Assembly (NCBI RefSeq): GCF_016888135.1
Contig: NZ_JACSWB010000278.1
Coordinates: 124,001-188,000 of the forward strand
Length of the DNA stretch: 64,000 bases
Direction of reading: 5' to 3'
Source of the DNA: Leptolyngbya sp. CCY15150
Lineage (GTDB): Bacteria > Cyanobacteriota > Cyanobacteriia > RECH01
Positions 26,405-37,622 of the stretch are shown piece after piece. Within the stretch, counting starts at the first letter, position 1. Each line of letters begins with the position of its first letter. Made by a program: the position numbers and the translations under genes. The notes beneath the pieces are model-generated. The model made no database searches. It had not been told where the DNA came from and was given only the letters and a program-made list of their open reading frames with translations.

Positions 26405-27769
26405 TTGACTAACACAACTTTGGCGACTGCCGATGATCTAGGCATCCTCTCTGGTGCACTCGAAATTTCTAGTACTTTTGAGGGTACCGATCGTCTTGAC
26501 TACTACAGATTTACGCTTGCCCAAAATAGCGATTTAGCCGGATTATTTGAGGCTATCTCTCTCACTGGTCTGCGTATAATTTCCGATCGGAATGAAAACG
26601 GTATTGTTGAGAACAACGAAATTGCTGTTAGAAGCAGCGGTAGCAGCACAGGTGGCTTTACCAGTTTCTTTGCGCCTTTGCCAGCAGGAACCTACTTCCT
26701 TGAAGTATCTACACAGCGATCAGACACTTCTTACGAACTTCGGCTAGCCGAAACGCCTAAACCAAGTAATATTTCTCCCGATCCTGGCAATACCCTCTCC
26801 CAAGCATTCGATCTGGGAATGCTCCCTAGACAACGGATATTGAGAGATTATGTAGGTGACTTAGACCCAGTTGATTACTACACGTTCACCCTGACTCAGA
26901 AAAGTAATTTTGCCTTTGAAGCAAGTGGGCAGACCGCCAATACTACGGTTCTAATCGGTTCTGACCGAAATGGAAACGGCATTTATGACAACGGTGAAAC
27001 AGTTGGGGGCTTCAACTTTGGTGTTGTTAATGGTACTACCTACTCTCAAGATTTGTCAGCCGGAACTTATATTCTCTTCGTGGGACGGAATGCATCAGCG
27101 GCTAATTCGACACACTATACGTTAGCACTAACTACAACTCCCGACTTCAGCGGTGATGACATTCTTCGAGGGACAGCCCGCGCCGATCGCCTCAACGGCC
27201 AAGCTGGGAATGATCGCATTTTTGGCCTCGCCGGAAACGATGTTCTGATTGGCGGCACGGGTAATGATCTATTGCTCGGTGGCCCCGGAAGCGATCGCTT
27301 AGTTGGCGCATCCGGTGATGATATCCTCCGAGGCGGAGCTGACCGTGACACTCTGCTGGGCGGCACAGGCAATGACCAGCTATTCGGTGATGCAGGCAAT
27401 GACATCCTAAACGGCGACGCAGGTAACGATCGCCTCGATGGCGGTTCTGGTAACGATCTCCTTCAGGGTGGATCTGGCAACGATGTCTTAATTGGCGGTA
27501 CAGGAAATGATCGCTTGGATGGAGGAATAGGAAACGACGTCATTACCACAGGGGGTGGACGCGATCGTATTGTTGTACGGCGGCAAGGACGCACCCGCGT
27601 TACTGATTTCCAGAACAACCTGGATAAGTTTGAGCTGATTGGTATCCGGTTTAATCAGCTTTCGTTTGAACAACGACAGGGCGATGTTATCGGCAAGTTG
27701 GGACGAAATACCCTACTTGTTCTTGATAACACACGACTGGCAACCATCGATCGCACAGATTTCGTGTAG
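26405..27769 (+). CDS. PPC-domain and RTX calcium-binding repeat protein
   Basis: 454 aa. No ATG or GTG is available in frame between the upstream stop (26333) and the first domain; TTG at 26405 (MTNTTLATADDLG) is taken as start. Two bacterial pre-peptidase C-terminal (PPC) domains lie at about 10-115 and 130-245, each with the DYYxFTL pattern, followed by a stretch of nonapeptide RTX repeats (GGxGNDxLxG type, about 250-385) that form a calcium-bound beta roll. A short C-terminal secretion-like end follows. There is no enzymatic domain and no N-terminal signal; proteins of this kind leave by type I secretion. The surrounding insert and AT content suggest acquisition. Confidence 0.85.
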   Translation: MTNTTLATADDLGILSGALEISSTFEGTDRLDYYRFTLAQNSDLAGLFEAISLTGLRIISDRNENGIVENNEIAVRSSGSSTGGFTSFFAPLPAGTYFLEVSTQRSDTSYELRLAETPKPSNISPDPGNTLSQAFDLGMLPRQRILRDYVGDLDPVDYYTFTLTQKSNFAFEASGQTANTTVLIGSDRNGNGIYDNGETVGGFNFGVVNGTTYSQDLSAGTYILFVGRNASAANSTHYTLALTTTPDFSGDDILRGTARADRLNGQAGNDRIFGLAGNDVLIGGTGNDLLLGGPGSDRLVGASGDDILRGGADRDTLLGGTGNDQLFGDAGNDILNGDAGNDRLDGGSGNDLLQGGSGNDVLIGGTGNDRLDGGIGNDVITTGGGRDRIVVRRQGRTRVTDFQNNLDKFELIGIRFNQLSFEQRQGDVIGKLGRNTLLVLDNTRLATIDRTDFV

Positions 27770-27834
27770 CTTAGCTGTAGTCAGTTTGGTTGAGGTTAGA
27801 AGCGATAACGTCTTATTGGTGCCAACGTGAGTTC

Positions 27835-28592
27835 GACAGTTGAAAAGCAGCTATTGAAGGGGCTGCGGTGCCGCGAGTGCTCGATCTGACATAAGTGTTT
27901 GAGCTGCTCATTGACCGCCTCATCATTGAGACGGTCAATGAGCAGCAACACCTTATTCAGCAGTAGCACAAGCGCCTGCGAAATGTATCCTCAATTGCCA
28001 AACAGTTTGCCGACTAGGTCTTGGGTCATCTCCGGCACCGGCGGCTTGCGGTCGTCGGTATTGCCCGGCGTCAGGCTCGCTGCCAGCAGTTCGCCCCGCT
28101 CATTAATATCAGGTAGAGCTTGAATCCGAAGTGCCATCCCATCGATGATTTGCCCCAGCCCGCTAGATGTTTGAACGTCTTGTGTGCCTTCGCCCGCTTC
28201 ACATGACAGACTGCAATCGAGGTGGAATCAATGAAGCTGATGCCGGTCATGACCCCAAAACAGTGGCTATTGAGGACATGTACCAAGGCTATAAAGCTCC
28301 AAGGCATCAGCTCGATGAATCGCCCATAGCTGAACATGGGAAAGGCATCCTGCCAATGTACCAACACTAAGTGTTGGTAAAAAATCTTGCACGTTCAATA
28401 GCCTGAGCTATGGAAGGCAATGACGATGGTCATCACTTCGCTGATACTCAAACGGGACTGATAAGCTTTTCGGCGAGTCATCGCACGGCAGTTGAGCCAC
28501 GTCTCGCTCACAGAATTGCTCTAACTCACGATAGACATCATCAACATCGCAGAACATTTGGGTCACGCAAGGCGCGCTAAACTTAGAGTCAT
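27835..28592 (-). pseudogene. Decayed IS982-family transposase
   Basis: On the minus strand, fragments in different frames line up with IS982 transposases: MFCDVDDVYRELEQFCERD near the start (28592 side), then SRLSISEVMTIVIAFHSSGY, then MFSYGRFIELMPWSFIALV, GISFIDSTSIAVCHVKRA and GKSSMGWHFGFKLYLI, then GELLAASLTPGNTDDRK, VGKLFGN, and finally IEHSRHRSPFN near 27840. At least two frameshifts and several stops interrupt it, so it is inactive. Two catalytic aspartates (IDST, NTDD) are still readable. Boundaries are approximate and I could not identify terminal inverted repeats. Confidence 0.85.
27903..27946. repeat. 20-bp inverted repeat inside the IS982 relic
   Basis: GCTGCTCATTGACCGCCTCA (27903-27922) and TGAGACGGTCAATGAGCAGC (27927-27946) are inverted copies with a single mismatch and a 4-base loop. 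On the transposase strand it falls where the frame reads LLLIDRLNDEAVNEQL. Such a near-perfect palindrome is unusual inside coding sequence and probably arose by templated mutation in the dead gene. Confidence 0.8.
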
Positions 28593-28859
28593 GGCTGAGG
28601 TGCTTGATATTTCAATACTTTGTGAGCGTAACCCTCAGCCTTTTCTTTTGCACTCTAATTCTTGCCGAACTCGCGTGCCGCCCAAGGCCTGTGTCTTGGT
28701 CGGAGTGGTGGATTGGTGGTGCTGGGTGCTGTTTTCCCGCATGGATGCCTGCCACATTTCTGCGAACGGCTCCAAGAGTTAAGAGTTGCTCTGAGCTAGG
28801 GGATGCTCTAGGGACAGGTTCTGAACCTCCATAACCATAGTGCGGCATATGCCCAACCC

Positions 28860-30728
<1,869 letters not shown>

Positions 30729-30897
30729 AGGTGGCTAATAGGGTGAGGTTGAGAGAATCGACAGTGCGGACGATCTCAAGGTTGAGACCTGAGACAGGGG
30801 ATGAATGGTGTGTCATGGTCTGAGAGAAGCATGGGCAAAACCTAGGGCTACTAGGAACAACGGCTTGAATCACGGGGTAACTAACGGGGTTGATATC

Positions 30898-32106
30898 TTA
30901 TCTGGCTGACAGCTTGGCGGCATAGGATGATCGCTTGCCTAGCTGGGCTGGGCCGCCGGGGCCTTTTAGGGGAGACATCAGGGTGTCAATGAGGGTCATG
31001 GCTTGGTTCAGTAAGGCAGGATAGTGTTCGAGATCGGCGGGGGTTGCCGGCTGGCTGGGGGCGATCGCTTCCCTGTCCTCAGACCCTGGGATGCCGGAAG
31101 GACTGGCCCGTTCCTGCACGATCGCGTCGAGAGTGTCCAACACGGGAGATAGAAGGGTGCGAGCATAGCTGCCGTAGGCAACGCCAGCGATCGCCTTCGA
31201 GGTGGCGCGATCGCTAGGTGTGGGAGAAAACGGCGGCAAGAGGTGGAGCGATCGCAGTTTTTCCACGGTGTAGCCATTGGTGCCGCCGGCAAGCTGCACA
31301 TAGCCCGGTAGCTCGGCGGCCAGCAGTTTTTGTCCTAAACGCAGGGTGGCGTGGGTGGTGCCATCGCCAATGTCGCCACTCATCGCCCGACCATCGGCCT
31401 GCCAGATCACCACCGGCGGCTGGGGCTGCATCACCGCATAGAGCGATCGCAGGTAGTTCTCAATGCCGTCGCCGGCGGGACAGCTCACGGCCACTAGGGA
31501 GAGATGGGGAATCACCGGAGCGATCGCCTCCCATAGACGTTCAAAGGCATCCCGTCGCCCCACCTGGGTATGGATTTCAATGGCATCGACGCCGCTGAGA
31601 ACGAGGGGAAGGAGATCGGTGGGGGAGAAGCGATAGAACTGGGTGGAGATGGTATCGAAGGGACAGATAGGGACACAGCGCCCACAGCCATAGCAGCGCT
31701 CGGCGATCACGCCGGATTGGGCTGGGGTGAAGGCGATCGCCTGGGCCGGACAAATCGATTCACAGGGACGAGGACAGTCGGACGGGCAGGTGTTGGGGTC
31801 GAAGACGGCTTTGCGAAAATGGGGATCATCGCCATCGTTGAGGCTGACCATGAGCAGAGGACGCACCCAGGGGCGATCGCCGCGTTGCCACTGGGCGTCT
31901 ACTAGATTGCCAGCTCGGTCAAGCGCTTCTCGGGCCGCCGCCACCACTGCCGCATCCGCCGCGACATCAATACAGTCGGCTCCGGCCAGCGCATAGGCCA
32001 GGACTAAATTTTGGATGGCAGGAAGGTGTTGGAAGCTTGCGCCACAAATGAGCTTAAACCAGTGTCCTTCCTTCAGTGACCGTAAGGGATAGTACAAGTT
32101 AATCAC
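30898..32106 (-). CDS. ldpA: LdpA, Fe-S protein of the circadian clock input
   Basis: 402 aa. In Synechococcus elongatus LdpA senses redox state through Fe-S clusters and tunes the circadian period to light. The N-terminal segment YYPLRSLKEGHWFKLICGAS and the cysteine motifs CPSDCPRPCESICP and CYGCGRCVPICP are visible. The C-terminal about 130 residues are variable. It is on the same strand as and upstream of ycf45 (169-base gap). Confidence 0.92.
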   Translation of the reverse strand: MINLYYPLRSLKEGHWFKLICGASFQHLPAIQNLVLAYALAGADCIDVAADAAVVAAAREALDRAGNLVDAQWQRGDRPWVRPLLMVSLNDGDDPHFRKAVFDPNTCPSDCPRPCESICPAQAIAFTPAQSGVIAERCYGCGRCVPICPFDTISTQFYRFSPTDLLPLVLSGVDAIEIHTQVGRRDAFERLWEAIAPVIPHLSLVAVSCPAGDGIENYLRSLYAVMQPQPPVVIWQADGRAMSGDIGDGTTHATLRLGQKLLAAELPGYVQLAGGTNGYTVEKLRSLHLLPPFSPTPSDRATSKAIAGVAYGSYARTLLSPVLDTLDAIVQERASPSGIPGSEDREAIAPSQPATPADLEHYPALLNQAMTLIDTLMSPLKGPGGPAQLGKRSSYAAKLSAR

Positions 32107-32508
32107 CCTTACATGCTAGCGAATAGAGACAGGATGAGCCACGAAATTGGGAGTTGAGTTTCAGTGTACTACAACCGTCCTGATTGCGCATGGGCTATGG
32201 GTTAAGGCTGGATTAATGGAGAGACTTGCTACCCGCCGCTCCTAGCCTGGGCACAAGAACCCTCAAGGGAGTGTCCTGATAGAAAACGCTACAGGGTGTA
32301 TCAAGACATAGCCCACCCTGCTTCGGTCAGGGAATCGCCTACGTCAAGCTTCAGGCTGAGATGAGAGATATGCAGTTGTCTCTCCCATCACCATTGTGCT
32401 TTACCCCAATCGTCTGCAACTGGATTTAGAGAGCGAGCGGATCGATCCGTTCTCGTGATGAATGTGGTGTCAATGATGACACCTGTCCCCTCAACCGATC
32501 TTGTTTCT
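32107..32508. promoter_or_regulatory. Divergent region between ldpA and the outer-membrane-type gene
   Basis: About 400 bases between divergent genes. I see no gene and no clear promoter, only a small hairpin CCCTG/CAGGG near 32316-32332. The frame of the next gene is open back to a GTG at 32455. Confidence 0.35.
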
Positions 32509-34128
32509 ATGCGTATCTCAACCGCTGTTCTTTATACGATCGCGGCGTTAGCAGCCAAGGAAGCCCTGCAGCCCGCGATCGCTTCTGCTGATCCGGTGCC
32601 GCTGAAGGACGATCCTGATCTGAATAGGGCTGATGATCACCACCAGCTGGCCTCGGAGGGTAAGGTGCAGGCTGTGCCGCCGCAAATGATCGCCCGTGAG
32701 CCGCTGTCGCTGTCGGCGCAATCCGACGGGACGATTAAACCTTCGGTGGCGATCGCTCCTCTAGATAGCTCGGTGGTGACCATGGCTCGGCCGATGCTTG
32801 GGGAGGATCCGATAAATGGATCCATGGTCATGGAGGATCGAGCCCTGCTGGAACTAGCGATTGGCGATCGCGTTGACCCCGTGAATTTTGAGGTGGCAGA
32901 GGAAGCGGCGCTCGATGAGGATCGTGACTGGATCACTTATGCGGCGGTTGAGGAGCCAGCAAGCGAGGATCGAGCGATCGCCGTTGATGTTGTGAATCCT
33001 GGGGCAGATGAGTTAGCCATTGAGGATCGAGCGATCGCCCCTAGCTTGCCGATCACGGAGGTCAATCTTGACACGGCCTTGGTGCTGGACTCAGCGCAGA
33101 ATCTGCGATCGCCCTCGCCCACAGACCGTCTAGAGTTTTGGCAAGGCACGCCTGAATCCGCGCCTGCTTGGGCTGATCAGGGAGGCCATGACGGTGGCGT
33201 TGAACGATCGGCGGACCATCTTGGGGAGGTATCTGTCGCGATCGCCCCTCCTGAGGTGGAGTTGGGATTAACCTGGGCGATCGCGCCCCAGATCAATGTT
33301 CCTGCCCCCACGTCTCAGCCCGAAGCGGCGATCGCCCCGCAGATGGTTGCCCAAACCTTGGCCCAAGCGACTCCATCGTCGTCAACGCTCTATGTTCCCG
33401 ACTTGATGGACGTGCAGCAAGAGCAACAGCGTTTAGAGGAGTTAGAAGGTCGCCGAGGGGGCGATCGCTGGACACCGGGGCTGACGATTGTCAATCCTAC
33501 GGGCTATGGGCTAGACAACTGGACGCCCTTCGTGGGAGCCACGTTCCAGTCTCGCACCCGCTACAGCGATGTCAGTGACGGCGCGATGGTTTTTGGCATT
33601 GGAGCTGGCGATGCCCGCGAAGCCGTGGGGGTGGAGTTGTCCTACACCTTAGCCAGCTTTGGGAGTAACCGAGATTTTGGGGATGGGGGGTTTAATCTCC
33701 GGGTTCACCGCCGTTTCTCGGAAGACTTTGCCGGGGCGATCGGCTGGAATGGCTTTCTGACGGTGGGGGATGCGGATGACTTCGAATCCTCGGTCTACGG
33801 GGTGCTCACCAAGATTGTCACCCTCAGCGATCACATTGAGGATCCCTTTAGCCGCATTGCCTTCACCGCCGGCATTGGTAGCGGCATGTTCCGCTCGGAA
33901 ACCGATGTGGATGAAGGCAACGACACCATCGGGGTGTTTGGCAGCATGGCGGTACGGCTGGCCGAACCTGTCAGTTTAGTGACGGAATGGACGGGGCAAG
34001 ACCTGGCCATTGGTCTATCGGTGGCTCCCTTTGCCAATCGCAGCATTGTGATTACCCCTGCCCTGCGGGACATCACCGGAGCTGGAGATGGAGCCCGCTT
34101 TGTATTGGGAATTGGTGCATCGTTTTAG
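32509..34128 (+). CDS. Predicted outer-membrane beta-barrel protein with HIP1-rich linker
   Basis: 539 aa from the ATG at 32509, chosen because it gives a signal-like MRISTAVLYTIAALAAKE ending near AIASA-DP; the frame is open to a GTG at 32455. Residues about 30-310 are a low-complexity acidic linker in which AIAP/AIAV is repeated, each encoded across a HIP1 site. From about 330 the chain becomes beta-rich with alternating hydrophobic residues (WTPGLTIVNPTGYGLDNWTP) and ends in phenylalanine (FVLGIGASF), the signature of outer-membrane barrels. Function unknown. Two further exported proteins follow. Confidence 0.6.
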   Translation: MRISTAVLYTIAALAAKEALQPAIASADPVPLKDDPDLNRADDHHQLASEGKVQAVPPQMIAREPLSLSAQSDGTIKPSVAIAPLDSSVVTMARPMLGEDPINGSMVMEDRALLELAIGDRVDPVNFEVAEEAALDEDRDWITYAAVEEPASEDRAIAVDVVNPGADELAIEDRAIAPSLPITEVNLDTALVLDSAQNLRSPSPTDRLEFWQGTPESAPAWADQGGHDGGVERSADHLGEVSVAIAPPEVELGLTWAIAPQINVPAPTSQPEAAIAPQMVAQTLAQATPSSSTLYVPDLMDVQQEQQRLEELEGRRGGDRWTPGLTIVNPTGYGLDNWTPFVGATFQSRTRYSDVSDGAMVFGIGAGDAREAVGVELSYTLASFGSNRDFGDGGFNLRVHRRFSEDFAGAIGWNGFLTVGDADDFESSVYGVLTKIVTLSDHIEDPFSRIAFTAGIGSGMFRSETDVDEGNDTIGVFGSMAVRLAEPVSLVTEWTGQDLAIGLSVAPFANRSIVITPALRDITGAGDGARFVLGIGASF

Positions 34129-34181
34129 CGATCGTCTATAGAACTCGATGCAGACTCTAGGCAAAACGGAGACTATGCCTT

Positions 34182-34577
34182 ATGAAACAACGTTCCTTAA
34201 CCATAATTGGGATAACCGTTGGCTTGGTGCTCGGTCTGGCGGGTGCCGGCCAGGCCAATCCCCCCAACCAGTCTGATATTACTGGCACCAATGTGTTTAA
34301 CAGCATTGCCCCTGATTTTGAAGACTATGGGTTTGATGCGGCCACGCTAGAGCAAGCCCGTACCTTATCCGATGCTTTGAATGATGCCTATGCGGACTGT
34401 CTAGCATCGGTGGAGGAAGCCCAAGCATTGCCGCGCCGGTTTGCCCTTGGGCCGCCCAGCAATGCCCCCTGTATCACCGCGGCCTGTGTGGACTATGAAC
34501 AGCGGCTATCGGAGACCCGCGCCTTTCTTTCCCAGCTTGGGGTGGAGCCTGAGACCTTGCCGGCTCGGGTGTGGTAG
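34182..34577 (+). CDS. Small exported protein, unknown function
   Basis: 131 aa. A clear signal peptide (MKQRSLTIIGITVGLVLGLA, cleavage likely after GQA) precedes a mature part of about 105 residues with NVFNSIAPDFEDYGFD and a pair of cysteines in APCITAACVDYEQRL, plus one earlier Cys, suggesting a disulfide. It lies 53 bases after the barrel gene and 31 before the next exported protein. I do not recognise the family. Confidence 0.6.
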   Translation: MKQRSLTIIGITVGLVLGLAGAGQANPPNQSDITGTNVFNSIAPDFEDYGFDAATLEQARTLSDALNDAYADCLASVEEAQALPRRFALGPPSNAPCITAACVDYEQRLSETRAFLSQLGVEPETLPARVW

Positions 34578-34608
34578 AGCGTGCTTGCAGTTTTGTGGAT
34601 GGTAAACG

Positions 34609-35253
34609 ATGAATTTGAATCATATCTGGCTCAGCACAACGGCGATCGCTGCCTTATCCATGGGGGCGATCGCGTTCCCTGCCCATGGGGATGTGTTTGA
34701 TCCCACGGGCATTCAGTTTGATGTGGATACGATTGTTGAATTTCGCTTTGAAGGATCGGATGCGGCCTATCGCTCCACGTTTGGGGTATTAAATCTGGAT
34801 ACTGGGATCAAAACACCGCTTTTTTACGAAGTGGATAGCCCTGGATCGACATCTCGGGCAGTGTCTGTGGAGGATGGCCGTCAACTACCGCCACCCGTGA
34901 CTGAATTTAGCTTTCAGGCCAATGTACCCTATATCTTTTATCTAGAATCGACCTACAACGGTCAGCCGGCTGGCACGGTCTATTCCGTTGATGAGCGCAA
35001 TCCCAATAATGAACAGTTGGTGCGCTTTACTGGAGGCTTGGCGGGGTTGTCTGGGGGCGGCACGCTGTTGGAGTGGGAGGATACGGGGGCATTGCTAGTG
35101 CCGCCGGTGCGCCAGGATCGAGACTTTAATGACTTTATTGTGCGAGCTGGCGGGCATCTGGGCTGCCCCTTGTCGGATCAAGCGGCTAATGCTGAGCTGC
35201 AAACCTCCATGGCGATCGCCTGCGCCCATGATGCGGCTTCGGAGTCTCCCTAA
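34609..35253 (+). CDS. Exported DUF4114-like protein
   Basis: 214 aa with a signal peptide (STTAIAALSMGAIAFPAHG). The mature part ends in a segment like the DUF4114 C-terminus: LLEWEDTGALLVPPVRQDRDFNDFIVR, where the DRDFNDF motif follows the usual acidic gap. DUF4114 is found in secreted, often calcium-related surface proteins. The stop is nine bases before the flippase start, so it may be cotranscribed with the glycan cluster. Confidence 0.6.
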   Translation: MNLNHIWLSTTAIAALSMGAIAFPAHGDVFDPTGIQFDVDTIVEFRFEGSDAAYRSTFGVLNLDTGIKTPLFYEVDSPGSTSRAVSVEDGRQLPPPVTEFSFQANVPYIFYLESTYNGQPAGTVYSVDERNPNNEQLVRFTGGLAGLSGGGTLLEWEDTGALLVPPVRQDRDFNDFIVRAGGHLGCPLSDQAANAELQTSMAIACAHDAASESP

Positions 35254-35262
35254 GCAGCGCCT

Positions 35263-36603
35263 ATGTCTAACCATGCCGCCAAAGCTTGGCTCGGCACCTT
35301 TGCCACCAGTAGTTTTATCCTGGTCTGTCATACAGCAGCGGGTATTTTAACCGCGCGCTTGCTGTTGCCAGAGGGGCGGGGAGCCTTGGCGGCGATTTTA
35401 TTTTGGCCGCAAATTGTCGCCAATATGGGGCTCATGAGCCTGAATACGGCGATCACCCGACGGGCCAGTCAGCCGGATGTGGATGTGCGGCGAGTGGCGG
35501 TCACGGGGCTCTACCTCTCTCTGGGCTTGGCATTGATCACGACGGTGGTGGCGGTGCTGCTCCTGCCCTTGATGTTGGGTGAGGAGCGATCGCAGTGGTT
35601 AGCGATCACTCGGCTCTACCTGATTGCTTTCTTACCCCTGAACTTTAGCAGTTCAATTTTAATTGCTGTTCGTCATGCAGAACAGAAGTTTACCCAGTTT
35701 AACGTGTTGCGATCGCTGCAAGCGTTGATCTATCTGGTGGGACTGATCGTGCTGTGGCTATCCCAGGGGGTCACAGTAGAAGCTGTTCTATGGTTCAACT
35801 GGCTGGGGACGGCAGTGGTGGCGGTGGTGCAGTGGGTGGAGGGGCGATCGCTGTTGACGACCCGACCTTCGCTGCAGGAAGCTAGGGCGCTGATGGTGAT
35901 GGCATCGCGGTTTAAGGTGGCTAGTTTGGCGGCGACGGTATCCCACGAAAGCGATCGCTTGGTGATTGTGACGGTGCTGGATACCGCAACCATTGGTCTC
36001 TATGCCGTTGCCTTCACCGCCGCTACTTCTGGACTGAGCGTGCTCACCTCCAGTTTTCAGAGCATTTTGCTGCCCAAGGTGGCCCGCCAAACGGCAGTGA
36101 CCGATCAACGGCAGTTGCTGGGGCGAGGCTTGCGCTATGCCATGCTGTTCAGCGTGGTGATGGGCGGGCTTTTGATCCTGTTGATTCCCCTGTTGATTCC
36201 CCTGCTTTTTGGGACAGAATTTTCGGCAGCGATCGCTCCGGCCATGATTCTGGTGGTAGCCCACCTGCCCAAGGTGATGCGCCACATCATTGTCAACAGT
36301 CTCTACGGTCTGAATCAACCCCGGCCAATTACCCTCAGTTCGATCCTCACCTCGGTCTGTTTCGCGGCGATTCTGTTGGGCCAGGGGATGCTGCTGGGGC
36401 GATCGCCAACCCTGCTGACAATTCTCATGGCCTTGGCGATCGCCAATACGGTGGAACTCGGTTACCTACTGGTTCACCTGAATCGCAGCATTGGCTTAAC
36501 CCTGAGGGATTGGTGGGGATTGACCCCGGCCACCCTGCAGCAGGTGATCGTGCTTACCCAAACCACCCTCTTGCAGCGCTGGCAGCCTAGGGCTCGGTCT
36601 TGA
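35263..36603 (+). CDS. Wzx-like polysaccharide flippase (MOP superfamily)
   Basis: 446 aa with about twelve hydrophobic segments. The N-terminus (FILVCHTAAGILTARLLLPEGRGALAAIL) is typical of oligosaccharide flippases/O-antigen transporters. It would move lipid-linked oligosaccharide across the plasma membrane for surface polysaccharide assembly. It opens a co-directional series of sulfotransferase, methyltransferase and glycosyltransferase genes. Confidence 0.88.
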   Translation: MSNHAAKAWLGTFATSSFILVCHTAAGILTARLLLPEGRGALAAILFWPQIVANMGLMSLNTAITRRASQPDVDVRRVAVTGLYLSLGLALITTVVAVLLLPLMLGEERSQWLAITRLYLIAFLPLNFSSSILIAVRHAEQKFTQFNVLRSLQALIYLVGLIVLWLSQGVTVEAVLWFNWLGTAVVAVVQWVEGRSLLTTRPSLQEARALMVMASRFKVASLAATVSHESDRLVIVTVLDTATIGLYAVAFTAATSGLSVLTSSFQSILLPKVARQTAVTDQRQLLGRGLRYAMLFSVVMGGLLILLIPLLIPLLFGTEFSAAIAPAMILVVAHLPKVMRHIIVNSLYGLNQPRPITLSSILTSVCFAAILLGQGMLLGRSPTLLTILMALAIANTVELGYLLVHLNRSIGLTLRDWWGLTPATLQQVIVLTQTTLLQRWQPRARS

Positions 36604-36619
36604 GGTACTATTCTTGACG

Positions 36620-37531
36620 ATGGAACGTGCAATGAGAACACCAGATTTTTTGATTGTAGGGGCACCAAAATGTGGCACAACGGCCCTGTGTCATTATTTA
36701 TCTGAACATCCTGAGGTGGCTATTTCCACGCCAGCTAAACCGTACTTTTTTGGTCGCGACTTAAACGTGCCTCGAACCTGTGAGCGGCTGGAGGACTATC
36801 TCGCTTTATTTGATGAGAATGCCTTGTGCTGCGGTGAGGGAACGCCCTACTATCTGTATTCTCAGACCGCTGCCCAGGAGATCTACGACCTTAACCCAGC
36901 CATGAAGATTATCATCATGCTGCGGAATCCTGTGGATGTGGCGTATTCTCTCTATTGCCAAAGGCTGAGTAATTCTATTGATAGTGAACCTATTCTGGAT
37001 TTTGCTGAGGCGATCGCTGCTGAGGGCGATCGCGCCCAGGGAAAGCGCCTGCCCCCGGCCTATCCCGATCCTAAGATGGTCTTGTATACAGAAATTGCTA
37101 AATTTTATCCCCAGGTGCAGCGGTATGTCGATCGCTTTCCGCCAGAGCAACTGCATGTGGTTATTTATGATGACTTGCGGGCTGATGTAGATCGGGTCTA
37201 TGGTCAGGTGCTGACGTTTTTGGGCGTTGATTCAGCCTATCGTCCGCCTCTGCAGGTGGTGAACCCCAATACAACCTGGCGGAGTCGAGGTCTGCAAGCC
37301 CTGGTTGAATCGCCGCCTAAGCCTTTGAAGACGAGTCTCAAGCGGTTAGGTATCTCTGGAAAAACCTTGTATCCTCTCTACCGAGCGCTCACCCGTTTTA
37401 ATCAGAAGGTGGCGGTGCGATCGCCCTTAGATCCGGCTATGAAACTCAAGCTACAAAACTTATTTTACTCGGATGTGGAGCAGTTGAGTCAGTTGCTGGG
37501 TCGTTCGCTGCTGCATTGGTTGGAGGATTAG
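36620..37531 (+). CDS. Sulfotransferase
   Basis: About 303 aa. The PAPS-binding signatures are intact: VGAPKCGTTAL (5'-phosphosulfate loop) and LRNPVDVAYSLY (3'-phosphate motif). It would transfer sulfate from PAPS to a sugar hydroxyl of the surface glycan. Starts at 36614 (TTG), 36620 (ATG) and 36632 (ATG, giving MRTPDFLIVGAPK) are all possible; I chose 36620. It lies between the flippase and the first glycosyltransferase. Confidence 0.88.
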   Translation: MERAMRTPDFLIVGAPKCGTTALCHYLSEHPEVAISTPAKPYFFGRDLNVPRTCERLEDYLALFDENALCCGEGTPYYLYSQTAAQEIYDLNPAMKIIIMLRNPVDVAYSLYCQRLSNSIDSEPILDFAEAIAAEGDRAQGKRLPPAYPDPKMVLYTEIAKFYPQVQRYVDRFPPEQLHVVIYDDLRADVDRVYGQVLTFLGVDSAYRPPLQVVNPNTTWRSRGLQALVESPPKPLKTSLKRLGISGKTLYPLYRALTRFNQKVAVRSPLDPAMKLKLQNLFYSDVEQLSQLLGRSLLHWLED

Positions 37532-37622
37532 GAATGCCATGAACATTCAGCAGAGTTTGATGTTGCAGGATGTTTGTGTTGAGCTATGTCGCGGTTAAAT
37601 TGTCTGGCAACGAGAAGAAGAT

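Noticed and set aside
27121-27540. Tandem DNA repeat array
   Set aside because: The periodicity is the RTX nonapeptide repeat of the encoded protein with variable codons, not a DNA-level repeat.
28558-28782. 74-codon frame ending with the caspase-like tail
   Set aside because: It joins transposase-remnant antisense sequence to the right copy of the duplication; an artefact of the repeat.
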